64,000 nt of DNA. It comes from Alitta virens. Its lineage: Eukaryota; Annelida; Polychaeta; Phyllodocida; Nereididae. The notes under the pieces are model-generated. The model did no database searches. It was not told where the DNA came from and was given only the letters and a program-made list of their open reading frames with translations. How positions within the stretch are numbered: the stretch's first letter is position 1; each line of letters begins with the position of its first letter. The translations under genes were made by a program, and so were the position numbers. Positions 1 through 14,100 of the stretch are shown here, piece after piece. The stretch covers positions 30,426,720 through 30,490,719 of the forward strand of contig OW028585.1 in the NCBI GenBank assembly GCA_932294295.1. The letters are read 5' to 3'.

Positions 1-1231
1 ATTGTGTTATACTCTTCATTACACTTGCCTTAAGCAAATATCTGTCAGATTGAATATGTATTAGGTACAAGTTATTATATGTACACTTCATTACACTTGC
101 CTAAAGCAAATACCTGTCAGATTGAATGGATGTATTAGGTACAAGTTATTATATGTACACATCATTACACTTGCCCTCTGCTCATGTGTGACTCTATGCA
201 GTAGTAGTGTGTGCTCATCACTACATTTTTAGCTAGTCACTGCTCTACTCACATGTGCCTGTAGTTGCTTGTTAATTATACTTAGTCTTAGCTAGTTTAG
301 CCTGCTGCAAGGAATGTTGATTATATTATTAATATTGATTATATTATTAATATTGATTATATTATTAATATTGATTATATTATTAATATTGATTATATTA
401 TTAATATTGATTATATTATTAATATTGATTATATTATTAGTATTGATTACATAATTAATTGATTGATTGAGTCATTAATTGATTGATTGTTTATGTCCAA
501 TTGTCAGTTGATAGATTGTATTATTCATTTTGTTCTTCATATTGATTTATTGTCAGTATTATGTGAGTGCATTGCCCTGTTAAGATGCCTCACTGTTGAG
601 TCCTAAATTGTGGGAGGAGCTAATTAACTTTCCCTCCAAAACTTTCCCTCCAAAACTGCTGACCAAGCCAAAGTTGACACTCAGTACAATAGCCCATTGT
701 GACTTGAGCTATAAATAGCCTCAGCACAATGCAGAGCACTGCAGGGGGTCCACTTTAGCTCCATTGTCTTAGCTTCACTAATCCCTGCCAGATCTCAGCC
801 AAAGATGCTGGTAGCAACCCTGTTTGGGGGAGGTATCACCCCACACAATGTGAATGATAATTGAGCAAATGGTCAGCAGCAGTGAAGTTTACTGTATTGT
901 GATTGGTTGATAATTCCCTCTCAGCCCTGCTGGGGGGAAAACTTCATGAATTGTACTTTAATACATATACCCTGTGCACAATAAAAATATCAGTTTCATC
1001 TTGCCAGCTGAGGAAGCAAAACTACTCTTGTGTTATTACTTGTGCACTTTGGACTCTGCATATATTGTGCTTACTGCACTTTGGACTCTACCCACTTTGG
1101 AACTGGGAGAACTTGACTTGCTTCAAGCTGAGATGAGACTCAGTTGAAAGTCTACATTGGACAGTCACTCTGACTCTTGGACTGCAATGCCATTAAACTG
1201 GAGTCTTTAATGGATGGACTTTTACAACGTG
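1..1231 (+). repeat. LTR-like long repeat, copy 1 (cut by window start)
   Basis: This stretch matches 29335-30390 almost base for base, apart from an expanded (TTAATATTGATTATA)n-type tract at about 320-440 and a few small indels. It contains a TATA-like CTATAAATAG near 709, a later AATAAAAAT polyadenylation-like site near 980, and ends in CTTTTACAACGTG. The order promoter, poly(A) signal, short terminal motif suggests an LTR read on the + strand. No primer-binding site or coding region follows it, so a solo LTR or another long non-coding repeat is equally possible. Confidence 0.6.
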
Positions 1232-1406
1232 ATAGGGGCTGCTGGTGTTAAGCAGGGCGTTGTGCTCTAAGTAAGGTCTAGCCTATTGGGCAAATAGGAC
1301 GTATGTGACATTGGGACAGGAGGAATAAATATGTGAAACTTAAACTCTTGCTCTTGGTCTGAGTCAATCAGAGGGACCTTACAATACATAATAATAATAA
1401 TAATCA

Positions 1407-1540
1407 TGGGCCCCGTTTGGGACAAGTCCCCCCCCCCCCACCTTTTTTGTACCAACATAACGATTTGACTGTTGGTGTCCAGAATAAAGGTCAATAGACG
1501 TCTATGTCCCCCCCACATTTTGAAATGAAACGGGGCCCCT
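1407..1540. mobile_element. short MITE with GGGCCCCGTTT inverted ends
   Basis: The ends are inverted copies of GGGCCCCGTTT (1408-1418 and about 1528-1539). The interior is about 110 bp and contains runs of C. It sits inside an (ATA)n tract that resumes right after it, so it appears to have inserted into a microsatellite tail. It has no coding capacity. Confidence 0.6.
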
Positions 1541-1640
1541 GATAATAATAATAATAGGTTATTTGTATAGCGCTAGACTCAATAAATTAAAGTGATCTCC
1601 AGCGCTTTTCATATGAGTGTCTATTCATAAAATGTACGGA
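1541..1640 (-). repeat. non-LTR element 3' tail with (ATA)n
   Basis: (ATA)n followed by GTTATTTGTATAGCGC reads, on the minus strand, as the end of a non-LTR retroelement followed by a trinucleotide tail. This short end sequence is common in marine invertebrate genomes (from general knowledge). Only the end is visible. Confidence 0.4.
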
Positions 1641-1984
1641 ATACAAATGTGTTTTATATACATACCCTAAGGTTCACATTAAGTGCAAAAAATGATGCCC
1701 AGGGTCAACATTCAAAATTTTAAGATAGAGGTAGGGCCTACTTGAAATTATATTTAACCATATATAAAGAAAAAATCCCCTATTTGGACATCAAATATTC
1801 AAAATTTTTTGTACCATATCTCAATAGAATATCTCATGCTAAGATATCTTACTTCTAAAATCAGCAAGGCTATTATCTAAAAGAAACTAAACTCTGAAAG
1901 TGGAACAAGGATTTTTCAGACATGACCAATACGATTTCATATATGATAATGGGAAAATTTTAAATATCTTACTCATGGGGTTTT

Positions 1985-2045
1985 TTATTTACCGTTTATA
2001 TATACATGGCGCCGAGCCCTCTAATATATATAGCGGACAAGAACT
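1985..2045 (+). promoter_or_regulatory. possible core promoter of gene A
   Basis: Two TATA-like stretches, TTTATATATAC near 1997 and TAATATATATAG near 2022, lie about 105-150 bp upstream of the first coding exon of gene A. No CCAAT box like that of gene B was seen. Assignment is by position and composition only. Confidence 0.3.
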
Positions 2046-2147
2046 CAGTATGTGAAGGCACTGAAGTCATATCAGCAACGGCAAGTTCCTAAGATCGATG
2101 ATCAGATGATAAAGCATACGATAAAAGAGCGCGAACTGCAATGGAAC

Positions 2148-2157
2148 ATGTGGGCAG
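2148..2157 (+). CDS. Gene A exon 1 (start codon)
   Basis: ATG TGG GCA G, then the donor GTATGA. The split codon joins GA of exon 2 to give Gly. An earlier ATGGAA at 2141, which aligns with the start used by genes B and C, is out of frame with exon 2. The in-frame ATG at 2148 is therefore preferred. The frame is also open back to an ATG at 2052, which would add 32 hydrophilic residues before the signal sequence. Confidence 0.65.
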
Positions 2158-5100
2158 GTATGACGTCACGGAATTCCCTTATTCTACAGAAACGCATCTG
2201 GGGGAAAATACCCGCTTGTGCAAGCGGTCCGTGGTAGTATAGAGGTGCAGTGTTTATAATCAATTGTGTAAATTTCTTTCTTTTTTCTTGCTGCAGGAAA
2301 ACAGCTCATTTTGCTATTCACTCTACTAGCCCTTGGAAATGCCGAACATTACATCGAGATCCTAACTCAAACTTCCACCGATATCCACTTCAAATGTGCC
2401 TACGAGGGCAGTTTGGTATGTTGACAGATAATTTTATACTCAAGAATACATGATGTTTTTCAGAGAAAGTTTTTAAGTAGGCTTCGTTTGTTTTAACATT
2501 GATACAAAAAAATTTACCTACTTACATTGCATGGGATTATCAGCAAAACTTCTTAGTGTGTATTCTAAATTATCAGGGTTGGTTTTTTGCCGTTTTGTTT
2601 TGGTAAAAACCCATTACTAGCAGGTAGAAATGGCAAAAACCAAGTCGAAACTCGAAACTTGAAATGAAACTACTAAATTATTCCGTAAAAAAGAAATGAA
2701 AAATTTAATAGATCAACAAAAGATTGAATCAGAACAAGTATAAAGCTAGTGAGTTTCGGTCAAAAAAAAGTTAAGTAAAAACATGGATTTGTACATATTA
2801 TGAATACATTTACATTCTATTATTCAGCTGTAAACCAAGCATAGTACTCTCACTCGAAATAAGTTTCTGCACCATTACCATCAAAATAAAGTATTTATCT
2901 ATCTAACTTGAAACTAACATTTTAGAATAAAAGATGTATAACTTGAGATGTGGAGGCTTGGGAACATATAAAATTTTCATAGTTTTCCCTAATGCAATTG
3001 CAGTATAATTTCGCCTTGCACCATTGCTTATTCCACCAACTTCCATTTCCGGAGCAGAACTCCAACACTATTGCATGTACAGTGACAGTGTTCAAGACTC
3101 GTCAATTTTAGTACTGGTCCACACGGACCAGTAAGTCCAACAAGGTGTTGGTCCGTTCACATTGTTACTGGTCCATAACTAAGCGCAACCCCTAGTACTG
3201 AGTACTTCTGGCACACAGGTTTATCATGTTTGTTTATGTGTGGAGCAGTGGTCCATGTCAATCATGCTCATAATACTCAAGATTATTAACTTTCAAAATT
3301 GGCAGGAATGATATTTTTATATCAAAATCTACAGGAAGGGATTATAATTAATCAAAAGTACCCATGTTACCACAAACTACTTTTCCAGTAAAATGCTACC
3401 TCCTGCCCACACAGCAATTACTTTAAAATAATGTATGTGGTACATGTATGAATATAAATATAAAATGTAATATTATTCATATTTACTAAAGCAGAAATTC
3501 ACATTAAAATCACAAAATTAAAGTGGAATAGATCTACAAAGCTATTGTTGAAAGACTTAGCAGCCTTTGAGCAGTCAATTGCAATTAGGTCTAAAGCATG
3601 GGGGACTTGACACTTCCATTGAACTGTTGAAGATGCCACAGAGTCAATTGCAATCTGTGTGCTCCACTTCTATGGATTATGTCTTTGACCAATATTTCAA
3701 TCAAACAATTCACATAACTGACAGATTGGAGGCAAAATAAAGCCCATTTAGCTAATTGGCTACTCGCTCACACGGACCAGTGCTATCCTTCTCCTGCTCG
3801 CCGTGCGCCGTAAACGTTGGGTCGGGCGAGCGGGCGAGCGTCTAATTTGAACACTGCAGTGACATAATTTGATGTTTATTTAGTCTTTATGGCCTAGTTG
3901 TGCCTTTTGATAGTGTCATTGTCTAAGCTATGTTTTACTGAATCAAGAAAATATGAAAGAATTTTTTTTTTCCGGAGCAGCACTGTGATATCGCTGCACT
4001 CACATGCTTTAAATTTTGTCACGTGTTAACAATAGTGTATTTTGGGAGTTTTATGGCCGAACATGACATAGAATTACAGTAATTAGGGAAAACTATGAAA
4101 ATTTTATATTTTCCCAAGCCTCCACATCTCAAGTTATACATCTTTTATTCTAAAATGTTAGTTTCAAGTTAGATAGATAGATACTTTATTTTGATGGTAA
4201 TGGTGCAGAAATTATTATACAGTGAGACATTTACATGATGTTAACTATGAATTGTAATCTATTGTAAATATAAGCCCATCAGGAAATCACCTGAGCATGG
4301 AATGTTGGCAAAATTATAATAATTTGCTATTTTGCCTGTTTAGCTGTCTATGCAATGGTGCAAGGCAAAATTATAATGCAATTGCATTTCTTGTTTTGTG
4401 ACCATAATTAAATTAGTTAAAATTCATTACTTAAAATTCTCAAGGTATGCTGCTGCAGCAGCCTATGTTTTTATGCTTTAATCAGCCTCTTAACAATGCT
4501 TAATTTAAGGAGTATTGTTTGAAACTGGAGGATTAGTTGCATAATGATAATACGTTAATCTGTTTTGGGTTTTTACCATTTGCACTGCACTGGGTAGAAA
4601 CTCGGTAAAAATAGCAGAAACTCTTTGGTCAAAACCTGGTTTTTACCTGTGGGTTATTACCCTTGGGTTTTTACCAGCCGGGCAGCAGTCCTGTCATTTT
4701 TCGTGATATTTTGCAACGTGTTGAATAAATATTGTTTGGTCAGCATACACGCATCAGTGCCAACTATCACCATTTCATATCATTGAAAATGAGTAATTAG
4801 GTTTTATCGGTGATGACTAAATCATTCAGTAATAATATTAAAAATTGTTAAAAAGCAGAAGTTGAAATTGTCGATTTACTACATGAAAATGACGATTGTG
4901 GAAAAATAACAGCATGTCAAGATTAGTAATAGTGTTTGCACTCATTATATTCAGTATAAAATAGATTCAGATAGGTAGGAAGGCTGTAAAACCGTGTGTA
5001 CAATACAATACAAAATGTTGCCTTTGCTAGTTTCCGATCGGACCGTTAAATTGCTGCAATTGAACCAGAAGTCAAACGTAGTTGTTTCCTTAGAGTCTTT

Positions 5101-8100
5101 GCTATTGTACACTTTCTGAAAAAGTAGAAATGACATCATAAAACTGTAACATAATGAGGATGAAAACGACTTTTTAGGTCCAATTGTGGAAACTGTTAAT
5201 CATGATACTGAACAAATTTTTAATTAATGGTAACAATAGACAAATTAATCAAAATAAAGCTAATACACCATCTGAAAGTGAAACACAAATGTGATAGTGA
5301 AATAATATCAAAACGTAAATTGCCACCCTTAAAACTATGAAAATGCACTCCTCCTCCTGTATTGCTAACATTTGACCTCAATTATAGGAAATTTCAGGGG
5401 GAGGATATCCCCCCCCCCCCCCCCCCCGAGTTGACATGGAAGCAAGTTGCATCCACATTCCCCCTTGTAGAACCACCTCATTATTTACAAATTTGGGAAA
5501 ACTTAATCACTAGTAAGACCACTCAAATTGCATCCAATGGGCAGGTTTTACAGCAAGATCTCTGTGCATGGAAAGCCTGATTTTGTGTGGTTTTAGACTC
5601 TGCTGCCATCTGGAGGAAAAACTGGCAATAGGAAGTTTCTGATTGAAGAGTACCAAAACATTTACTTGTATATTTTAATTTACAACTGACAGCTGGAAAA
5701 AAATAGAAGAAAATAGCTTATTACTATTCTATCATCATAAATAATTTAATTGGGGTTAATATAGGTGAAGCGTGGGGTAATTTAGCACAACCCACCTGGA
5801 AAGCAACACTCTCCGAAATAAGTAGCTCTGTATTGACAGGGCCTTGACATTTTGTTAAGTTCTTGATCAGCCACACTTCATGCTAAATTAGTTTAATTAT
5901 TATTTTTCTACCTGCCTTCATTTAGTCTAGGCCCTAAATTAATAAAATAAAATCATAAAGCCCATATCCAACGAGAATTCAGCAAATTCTTAACTTCTTA
6001 CCCAAGACCATAAGACGGAAAGCCATCTGGTGTTGCTCTCCGACAAGTGTATTAGGCAATCAGATGACTGCTTACACATGATAGCGTCTTCTCTTCAAAG
6101 CATTTAACACCCTTATTCATCATATTCTCATCAATAAACTCCATAAATATGGCATAAGAGACATTCCTTTAAACTGGTTTCAGAACTATCTAACCAATAG
6201 ATTACAATATACATCATTCAACTCAAAAGACTCCAAATTAGCAGAAATATCATGTGGTGTGCCCCAGGGGTCAATTCTGGGGCTTCTCCTCTTTTTAATA
6301 TAGTTGAACAATATTAGATATGCCTGTAAATATGGTAAACCCATGCTCTCTGCTGATGATACAAACTTCCTCTTCTGCCATGAAAAACAGATTTTCAAAA
6401 AATATGCTCTCATTAAATATTATCAAAAACTAAAATTAATTATTTTCTAACCTGCAAAGTAAAGCTCTGCCAAATAGATGTGAAGAATTACATAGGAAAT
6501 TGAGTCATTGAAAAAACCTCACACATAATTGATGGGTGTTTATACCGATGGTGTCACAGCTTGGGGAAACACAAACACTATTGGTATAAAACGATCAAAC
6601 CACAGGCATTTGCCATCATGACAGCCCTTAGCAAGTTAGTAAGCTGTAAGACCAAGGCTACTGACTTTGTCAAGAACAGCTTTTACTCCCCCTGCATAAA
6701 TGGGGCTAGTTTCAGTCAATAATATCATATTACACATCAAAAATGGCTATATTATACACAAAAATAATTTTCCTTCTTATTCTAAGTGATAACTTCCATT
6801 ATTTATGGGTATTTACAACTTATATACAAGGAATTCCTTGCCTGTACGCTGGGAAATGTTCAATTCTCATCTCTAATGCCAGATTTGCATATTTCACCAT
6901 CTACACACATGATGGCGCTTCCTGATTGGCCAATATCTCCCAAGCACAGTGTGCTGTCAGCTTTAAGCCAATTAAGTGACCTAACTGAGTAATCTTTGTT
7001 TAAGAATTGAGTGTAATCATAGTCAATGCAAACAAAACAAATTGATATGCAATCTGTTAGACATTCAATGCCATAAGCCACCCTATATGCTATTAAACTA
7101 ATTTGTTTGTATTTAAGTCTAACTGGTAAACTAGCAAAATAATTGCCATCAAGCACAGGGCATTTCCTAATATATTCAGCTACATTCTGATTGGCAGTTG
7201 CAAATGACATAAGGGGCTCTTGAGATGAGAAGCTAATTAAGGCAGTCAGTAGCCTTGGTATTAGTTAAAGTATAAGTGTGTCATCACTGAGCAATGTCAT
7301 ATATGTTGGCAAATGCCTGTGGTACAAACTCACCAGAAAAGGGCAATGTGGCTGAGGCCAAATATAATAGTCTGATCAGACGAAACCTAGGCATCCTACA
7401 ATAACAGTTTATAGATCCCCTGCCTCTAAATAATGAAATCCACTCCCACACTACTAGACAAACAAACAATTGTCGTCAGGTCCAAATTCATAGAAAAATT
7501 GGAAAAGTTTTAACTACAAAGTCTCGTTATCCTTCAATAATTTACCAGATCACATTAAAAATTTTCCACTGGCTCACTGGTCACTTTTACTGTCATTTAA
7601 AAGTTACACTATTTAAAATATGAAATTATATGCACAACTCCAAACTGTATAAAGCAACTCCCCGCCGCCTTATCTAACAATAGCAATAAATAGTCATCTC
7701 ACTCATCTGATTCAATAGCAATAGATTGTAATATAACTCATCTGATAGTACAGTTGTTTTTAAAACTTTAGGTACATTTCACCAAATATTATAAAATGTT
7801 ATTTTATTACTATATGTCACAAAATATGTTATTTTGTAAATTATTGTATTTTGTAAAATAATCTTAGAGGAACTTTACTTACTTTAAGTTACCTACTTGT
7901 AAGGTCCTGTCTGCTTGTGCAATAACTTTCTGTTGCATCCAATTAGAAAGGAGATGAATAACTAAGCATTTCTGCCATTAGCACTGATTAGTGTCGCTGT
8001 GCCAGCTCCACTGCGACCTTTGCCAGCATGAAAATGCACGTCTCTGGATGCATTTTATCTAGCATACTGGTTAATACCTTTTTATAAATGTGATTTCTTA

Positions 8101-11100
8101 CTTATTTGTTTTCATATCGTATTTCTACATGTTTTAATTTGTGTAAAATGTTGAGTTGAAAACGACGAAAAATGCAACTAATCCTGTAAATTATAAAAAT
8201 CACATTTTGCATTATTATCAACTCAGGCCTGTATGGAAACAGAAAACTGTAGAAAGATGATATTACTACAACTAAGGGAGTAAGACATCAATGTTTTAAT
8301 GACATGTTAAACTATTTTTCTAAATGGAAAACAAATTAATCAAACAGACAGTATTAAGTTCCTGGCTATTACAATCTAACAATATTATGTTGGGACAAAC
8401 ACTGTTCTGAAAAAGCAAACATAATTGATTGCACGGATAAGCATTGTGTAGGGATGTGAAAACCTTTTGACACTTTCATTACCCCTATGTAAATGGAAGT
8501 AAAGCCAAGCAGAATGGCTGTTTCTACAAACATATATCCCAGATAGCATACCAAATCGGCCAAGCATCGTTTCCATGTAGCCCACTGTCATTACAACATC
8601 TTATTAACATCGCCAACATTGCGAAGATGTTGAAATTATTAGGAATGCTATCTGGGAGCTTATCCTCTGGAAGCCGGCTTTAAATTATATGCTATTTTGA
8701 AAATTGATACTATATATACATTAGGGTGGTCCAAAGTATAAGGGAAAAAAACAAATGTCTTCAAAATGTTGCTCCACAAGGCTGCCCCTTTTCCTTTTAT
8801 CACAACATGAATGCCTACAAAAAATTGGGTTATTTGGACAATATTTAGAGGTTGCTACCAAAGTTGGATTTTGTAATATGCGTTCAATAGTGAAGTTCAT
8901 ATTACACTGTACATGCAGAGAAACAATGTACAGTTGTACACATTGATAGAATTTGTGTGCACTGTGAAGTTTTCTTTAACACTGATCCAGAGAGCACCAT
9001 AAATGACACATTGATATGTAAAGTGCTCAGTGATCATCAGTCATGAGTGTTTCATTTGGAAAATTAACTTCTTATATCATCTCCTTTCGATTCCCATGAA
9101 GTTGCATGCATTGTACATTGCTCTAACTACTTTCATGCATTAGTAAGTATACTATTATTACTGTACTAAATATTTTTAGAGAGTAAATCTATATTTTGCA
9201 GAAACACAATTTGCAGGTCTTCAGGTATTATTTATTTGTGATATATTTTTACAGATGCAGTGGTGCTGATAATATGGCTACCCGTAGTTCACCCTCAGTT
9301 TGGCTTGTGAGAAAACCTGTTAAGGACATAATATGCAGTGGACTGCCAACAAAGTTAAATGTTTTAAAGACTTTGATGTACTATCATTTAGAAGAATGTA
9401 AAACTGTAGATGAAAGTGCCAAACTGGTAATCCAGTCAACATTAACATACTGGGAGAAAGCACATATTCCTGTTCAGAGGCATGATTCTTGCAAACGTCA
9501 ATTAAAGAAGCTATATGACCAATACTGCCTGTTAAAAAAGAATAGGTTAAAGTCAAGTTACTTTCTACGGGCAAAGGAACAGATGTTTCTTGATGATCTC
9601 CAAAGTCTGTTTGACATATCAACAAAAGATGCCATTGAGACCATGAATAATGAACAGGACAAAGCGTTTCTAGCCATGCAGAGAGAAGACACTTCAAGCT
9701 GTAGTATGAGCTCTGTTGACAAAATATCAGCTGAAAGAGAAATCATAAAACAGAAAAGATTACATAAAGAGGAGCAAAGAAAGAGAAAATATGCTAAAGA
9801 GCAAATGCAAGAAAATAAGACCCCAATGCTGAGTGATGCTACTGAAACTAGTGAAGGTTCAGATTCAGATAATGAGGAGAACAATGTGCCTGTCCCATCA
9901 TTGGCTGCCAGAAAAAAGCAAAAGAAAAATCCACATGAAGTAATTACACCAAATGTAGCTTCAACATTGGATAGAGTGAATATCTCTGATCATGGGGCAA
10001 TGATGGTAGCAACTTCCATTGTAAAAGCCCTTGGGCATAATGTTAAGGATGTGTCCTTATCAAGAAGTGGCATACGTCGTGCACGTATGGTGAATCGTAT
10101 AAATGCAGCTGCTGAAGAAAGATCAACCATAGCTGCAGATATGCCACTGCTTTTGTACTGGGATGGGAAATTACTACCTGATTTTTCAGGAAATAAAACT
10201 GAAAACATAGACAGAGTAGCCATATTAGTCACAGGCAATGGTACAGAAAAACTGCTTGGTGTACCAAAGATACACCGTGGATCTGGGGAAGCACAAGCCA
10301 ATGCATGCCTAGGTTTGATAGATGAGTGGGGCCTCAAATCACAAATAAAAGGCTTAGTGTTTGATACCACTGCCTCAAATACTGGGTTGCACTCAGGTGC
10401 CTGTACAATTATAGAACATGCTTTGAACACTGAACTATTATGGCTGGCTTGCCGTCACCATATCTTTGAAGTGATATTGTCTGATGTTGTAAAGTCATCT
10501 CTGGGACCAACAAGTGGACCCAATATGAAACTGTTCAAACGGTTTCAAAAATGTCGGCCAGATGTCAAAACTGAGCAGTTTCTCCCAGCTACTGATGATA
10601 TGTTTAGTCCAGAGCAGCTGATACAACATGAATCAGAATCAGAATCAGAATACTGTTTATTTACCCAAAAACAAAAGCAGAAATACATAACAATACATAT
10701 TAAGGATTTTGTAAATGGGGGGAGACACCCCAAAGACATGAAATGTTGCTATAGGGGTGCCACCCGAGATAGGGGAACAGCATTTGGAACAGCATGAGGA
10801 AATGATCACCTACTATCAGGAAGCTGTAAATGAACATCACCCTCGTGAAGACTACAAAAAACTTCTTCAGCTGTGCATTCTTTTTCTAGGAGGAACTTTA
10901 GAAGGATACACCTTTCGTGCTCCAGGTGCAGTACATCATGCACACTGGATGATGAAGGCAATTTGTGCACTGAAGATGCTACTTTTCAGAAGTTAAGTGA
11001 AAATCACTACTCGTGAATATAAAGGCTTGCTAAAAATTGGCCTTTTTGTTTCACTGTTATATGCCAAGTTTTGGCATGAGGCACCAGTTCCCGAGAAAGC

Positions 11101-14100
11101 TCCACTCAATGATCTGCAGTTTCTGCACTTGTTAGAAACATATCCAGAAGATACTATAAAGGTTGTCGCTTCCAAAGCCTTGAAAAGACACCTGTGGTAT
11201 CTTTCTGAACACTCGTCAGCACTTGCCTTTTTCGACGACTCTGTTAATGATGCCACGAAAAGGCAATAGTAGCTAACTTGACAAGGCCACCCAATGAAGA
11301 CTGTGCACATCGTATTGCAGCCAATGACTCTGAAATCAGTACGCCACTAGAAGAATATATAACAAGCAGGTCCAAAATAATGTTAAACTTTCTGACCAAT
11401 GACTCTAAGGATGCAGAATTCCTTGTGAAAGATCCCAGCACATGGGCAGATGATCAAGACTACCTGTCTTTGCAAAGAAAGGCTCATGGCTTAAAACTGG
11501 TCAATGACTGTGCAGAGAGAGGAATTAGTCTCATTGAGAAGCTCTTTGACAAAAAATGAAGAACAGAAGCAGTTCTTCTACAAACTGTTCGCTTGCACAG
11601 AAATAAGTTTCCCTCATCAAACAAGGCAGGACTGCTTCATGATTAAATCTGTTAAAATGTTCATGTAAATTGGAAATACATGTTAATTAGAAATACATAA
11701 GATAAACCTTGTATAAGGTTCTGTTTGTTGGACATTTTATGTACAGTAAGTAATAGGTGTTCTAAGAGTATGTATATATACATTGACAAGCACATATGGT
11801 TCCTATTTACGTTTGTATTACTACCTTTCACAATAAAGTGCATTTGGTAGCAACCTCTAAATATTGTCCAATTTCTCTGAAACTTCAGGAATATGTTCAG
11901 TTGGTCATTAGGAACAGGGGCAGCCTTGTGGAGCAGCAAAATAAAAAACTTTTTTTTCTTGGACAACCCTAATATACATATTATTTTTTTAATGGAATAG
12001 CAAAATACTGAAGAGTGTGTAAAGTTTGAGCACCACTATAAGTGTAGCACACTCTACTGCATTAATTGTGATGTCTTCTCATGGGATTAATTTCATTTTT
12101 CAGGATGGAAGAGTATATTTTGATGTCTTTCTGAATGACAAGGAATGTCTTCACGCCGCTGATGGATCATGTGCAGATCTTAAAGATGGGGATTGCTTCT
12201 GTGAAGACAAGATGGAAGATAATCAAGCCTTGTTCAGGATTACAACACCTAGATGCGGACAGAAAGCAGTAGTTAGGTGCGAAGCCCTAAATGCAATTCA
12301 GGCAGAAAAAGTCATTGATATATCGTCAACAGGTATGACTGCATACACACTACCTTTCCTTTCAAAGTTTGACCCTCTGGGCTAAAAAATGTACCTAGAT
12401 GATGTTAAACCTAAATGTTGAGGATTTAAAATCTGCTAGTATGTGGTACATACAATCTTCCAGCTTTACCACAATTACCATAATCGATCTAGAGTCTTTC
12501 TCATCTCCCTGGGGAGTATTTAGCCTTCGGCATTGAATTAACAGCAAGACTTCTTGATCCGTTTGCCACATGTCCATTACAAATCAATAGGTTCATGGGA
12601 CAGAAAACGATCTTAGCTTTCAGAAAACATTTAAATCATTAAATCAGACACAATGTGCAGTGAATGCATGATGCTGGCAACATTGCTTTTGCTTTAGGCC
12701 CTGGTTGTCTAGGAACATATGAGTTTCGAGGAAGAACAGAAAACATTAAAACCAACAGTTACCATAATAGTTACTGTATATATTTTCCATGAAAATGTTT
12801 GTGTTATTAGTATGGTTAGGGCAAAATTCTCTGTCTAGTTAAAAGAATTTAACTAGGATAACAACTTATCAATGACAGATGGTCGAAGTGAAACAGCAAA
12901 TGTTTCATATAATGGCCAACCACAGTGGTCAATGACAATGACTCTTTCATCTAACTTGAACTATTTCAAATATTGGAAAATATCTAAAGAAAAGTACTTT
13001 ATACCGATTGTTAGATATTTAAAAAAAAAATTTTTTTCAGTTGCATCAGCAAAAATAGAAGTCTTGGAACCTGACTGTCTTCCCCTAAATGAACCAGTTA
13101 CTTTGACTTGTAACATAAAGGACCTATGCTCAACAGAACATGTAAGTTATTTTTTCAGTTATAATAATAATAGTAGTAATAGATTTATTGTATAAAGCAT
13201 AAAATCTAGTCGCTATGCTTGACAATATATGAATAAATGTAGTAGGTAATTGCATACAATAAAATGACTAGAAAGATATAATCGACAACAGTTAAAAAAA
13301 TAATTTGTTCAGTTGAAATATTCAACAAAGAGGTAGATCTTGAGCTTTGATTTTAGGGGCATTCACACTATCACGTATAAGAGCTACCTATGACGATGGA
13401 TGAACATTTTTTTACTCTTGCTAATCCTTGTCTATACGTGATTCACTCGCCAGCATTTTACGTATAATCCTGCTAATTTGTAGAACACTGCTGGTCCCGC
13501 TAGACAACTCGCGACCATACGTGTAGAGGGCAAACATTTTTAATTTAAAACTTTGGCGGACGTTCTACGAGTAAATATTAGTTCATATTAGTTATGTAAC
13601 TTGCTCGGGGGTCCATCTGCGAGCGTCGTACGTTTATCCTATGTATGTCCTACGTATGTTCAATGTGCATTCTAAGTTCATACATGGCCATACATAGCCA
13701 TATGTCGCCATACTTCAGGCAAGCGTTTTACGGATGTCTGACGGGCGTTTGATGGACGTCCGGCGAGCAATCTACGACTGTCCCACGTACAATTGTGTAA
13801 AAGAATTTATATGTGATTAACAAAGCCACGAGTGAGCACGTATAGCCAAATTTTGACGTACGTGGTCATACGTAGGTCTTATACATGATGGTGTAAACAC
13901 CCCTTTAGACTATGAGCAGTCTTATGGCTCCAGGCATTCCATAGCCATGGGCCAGCCGCAAAAAGCACGAGTTCTAATTAAACTGGATTTTGTGAACAAG
14001 ATTTGGATCACAGGATCTCAGATTTCTCGACCACTTTGATTCTCCTTTCCCACTTTTTGGTTGCCTTTCATCTTTTTATAAAAGTAGATGCATATACTAT

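Larger units (their letters stand above)
8722..11971 (+). mobile_element. hAT-like DNA transposon, full length but inactive
   Basis: The element starts TAGGGTGGTCCAA and ends GGACAACCCTA. It is flanked by identical 8-bp target duplications ATATACAT (8714-8721 and 11972-11979), the hAT hallmark. Long subterminal inverted repeats of about 150 bp (8722-8868 against about 11828-11971) share GCTCCACAAGGCTGCCCC and TTGGACAATATTTAGAGG, with indels. It inserted in intron 1 of gene A about 125 bp upstream of exon 3. Gene B lacks it at the matching position near 42600. Confidence 0.85.

Noticed and set aside
12872..13195. Open frame running through the intron into exon 4, also present in gene B
   Set aside because: Conserved only because the introns are duplicated; it includes the poly-A/poly-T tract before a good acceptor. 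At most it is intron retention.
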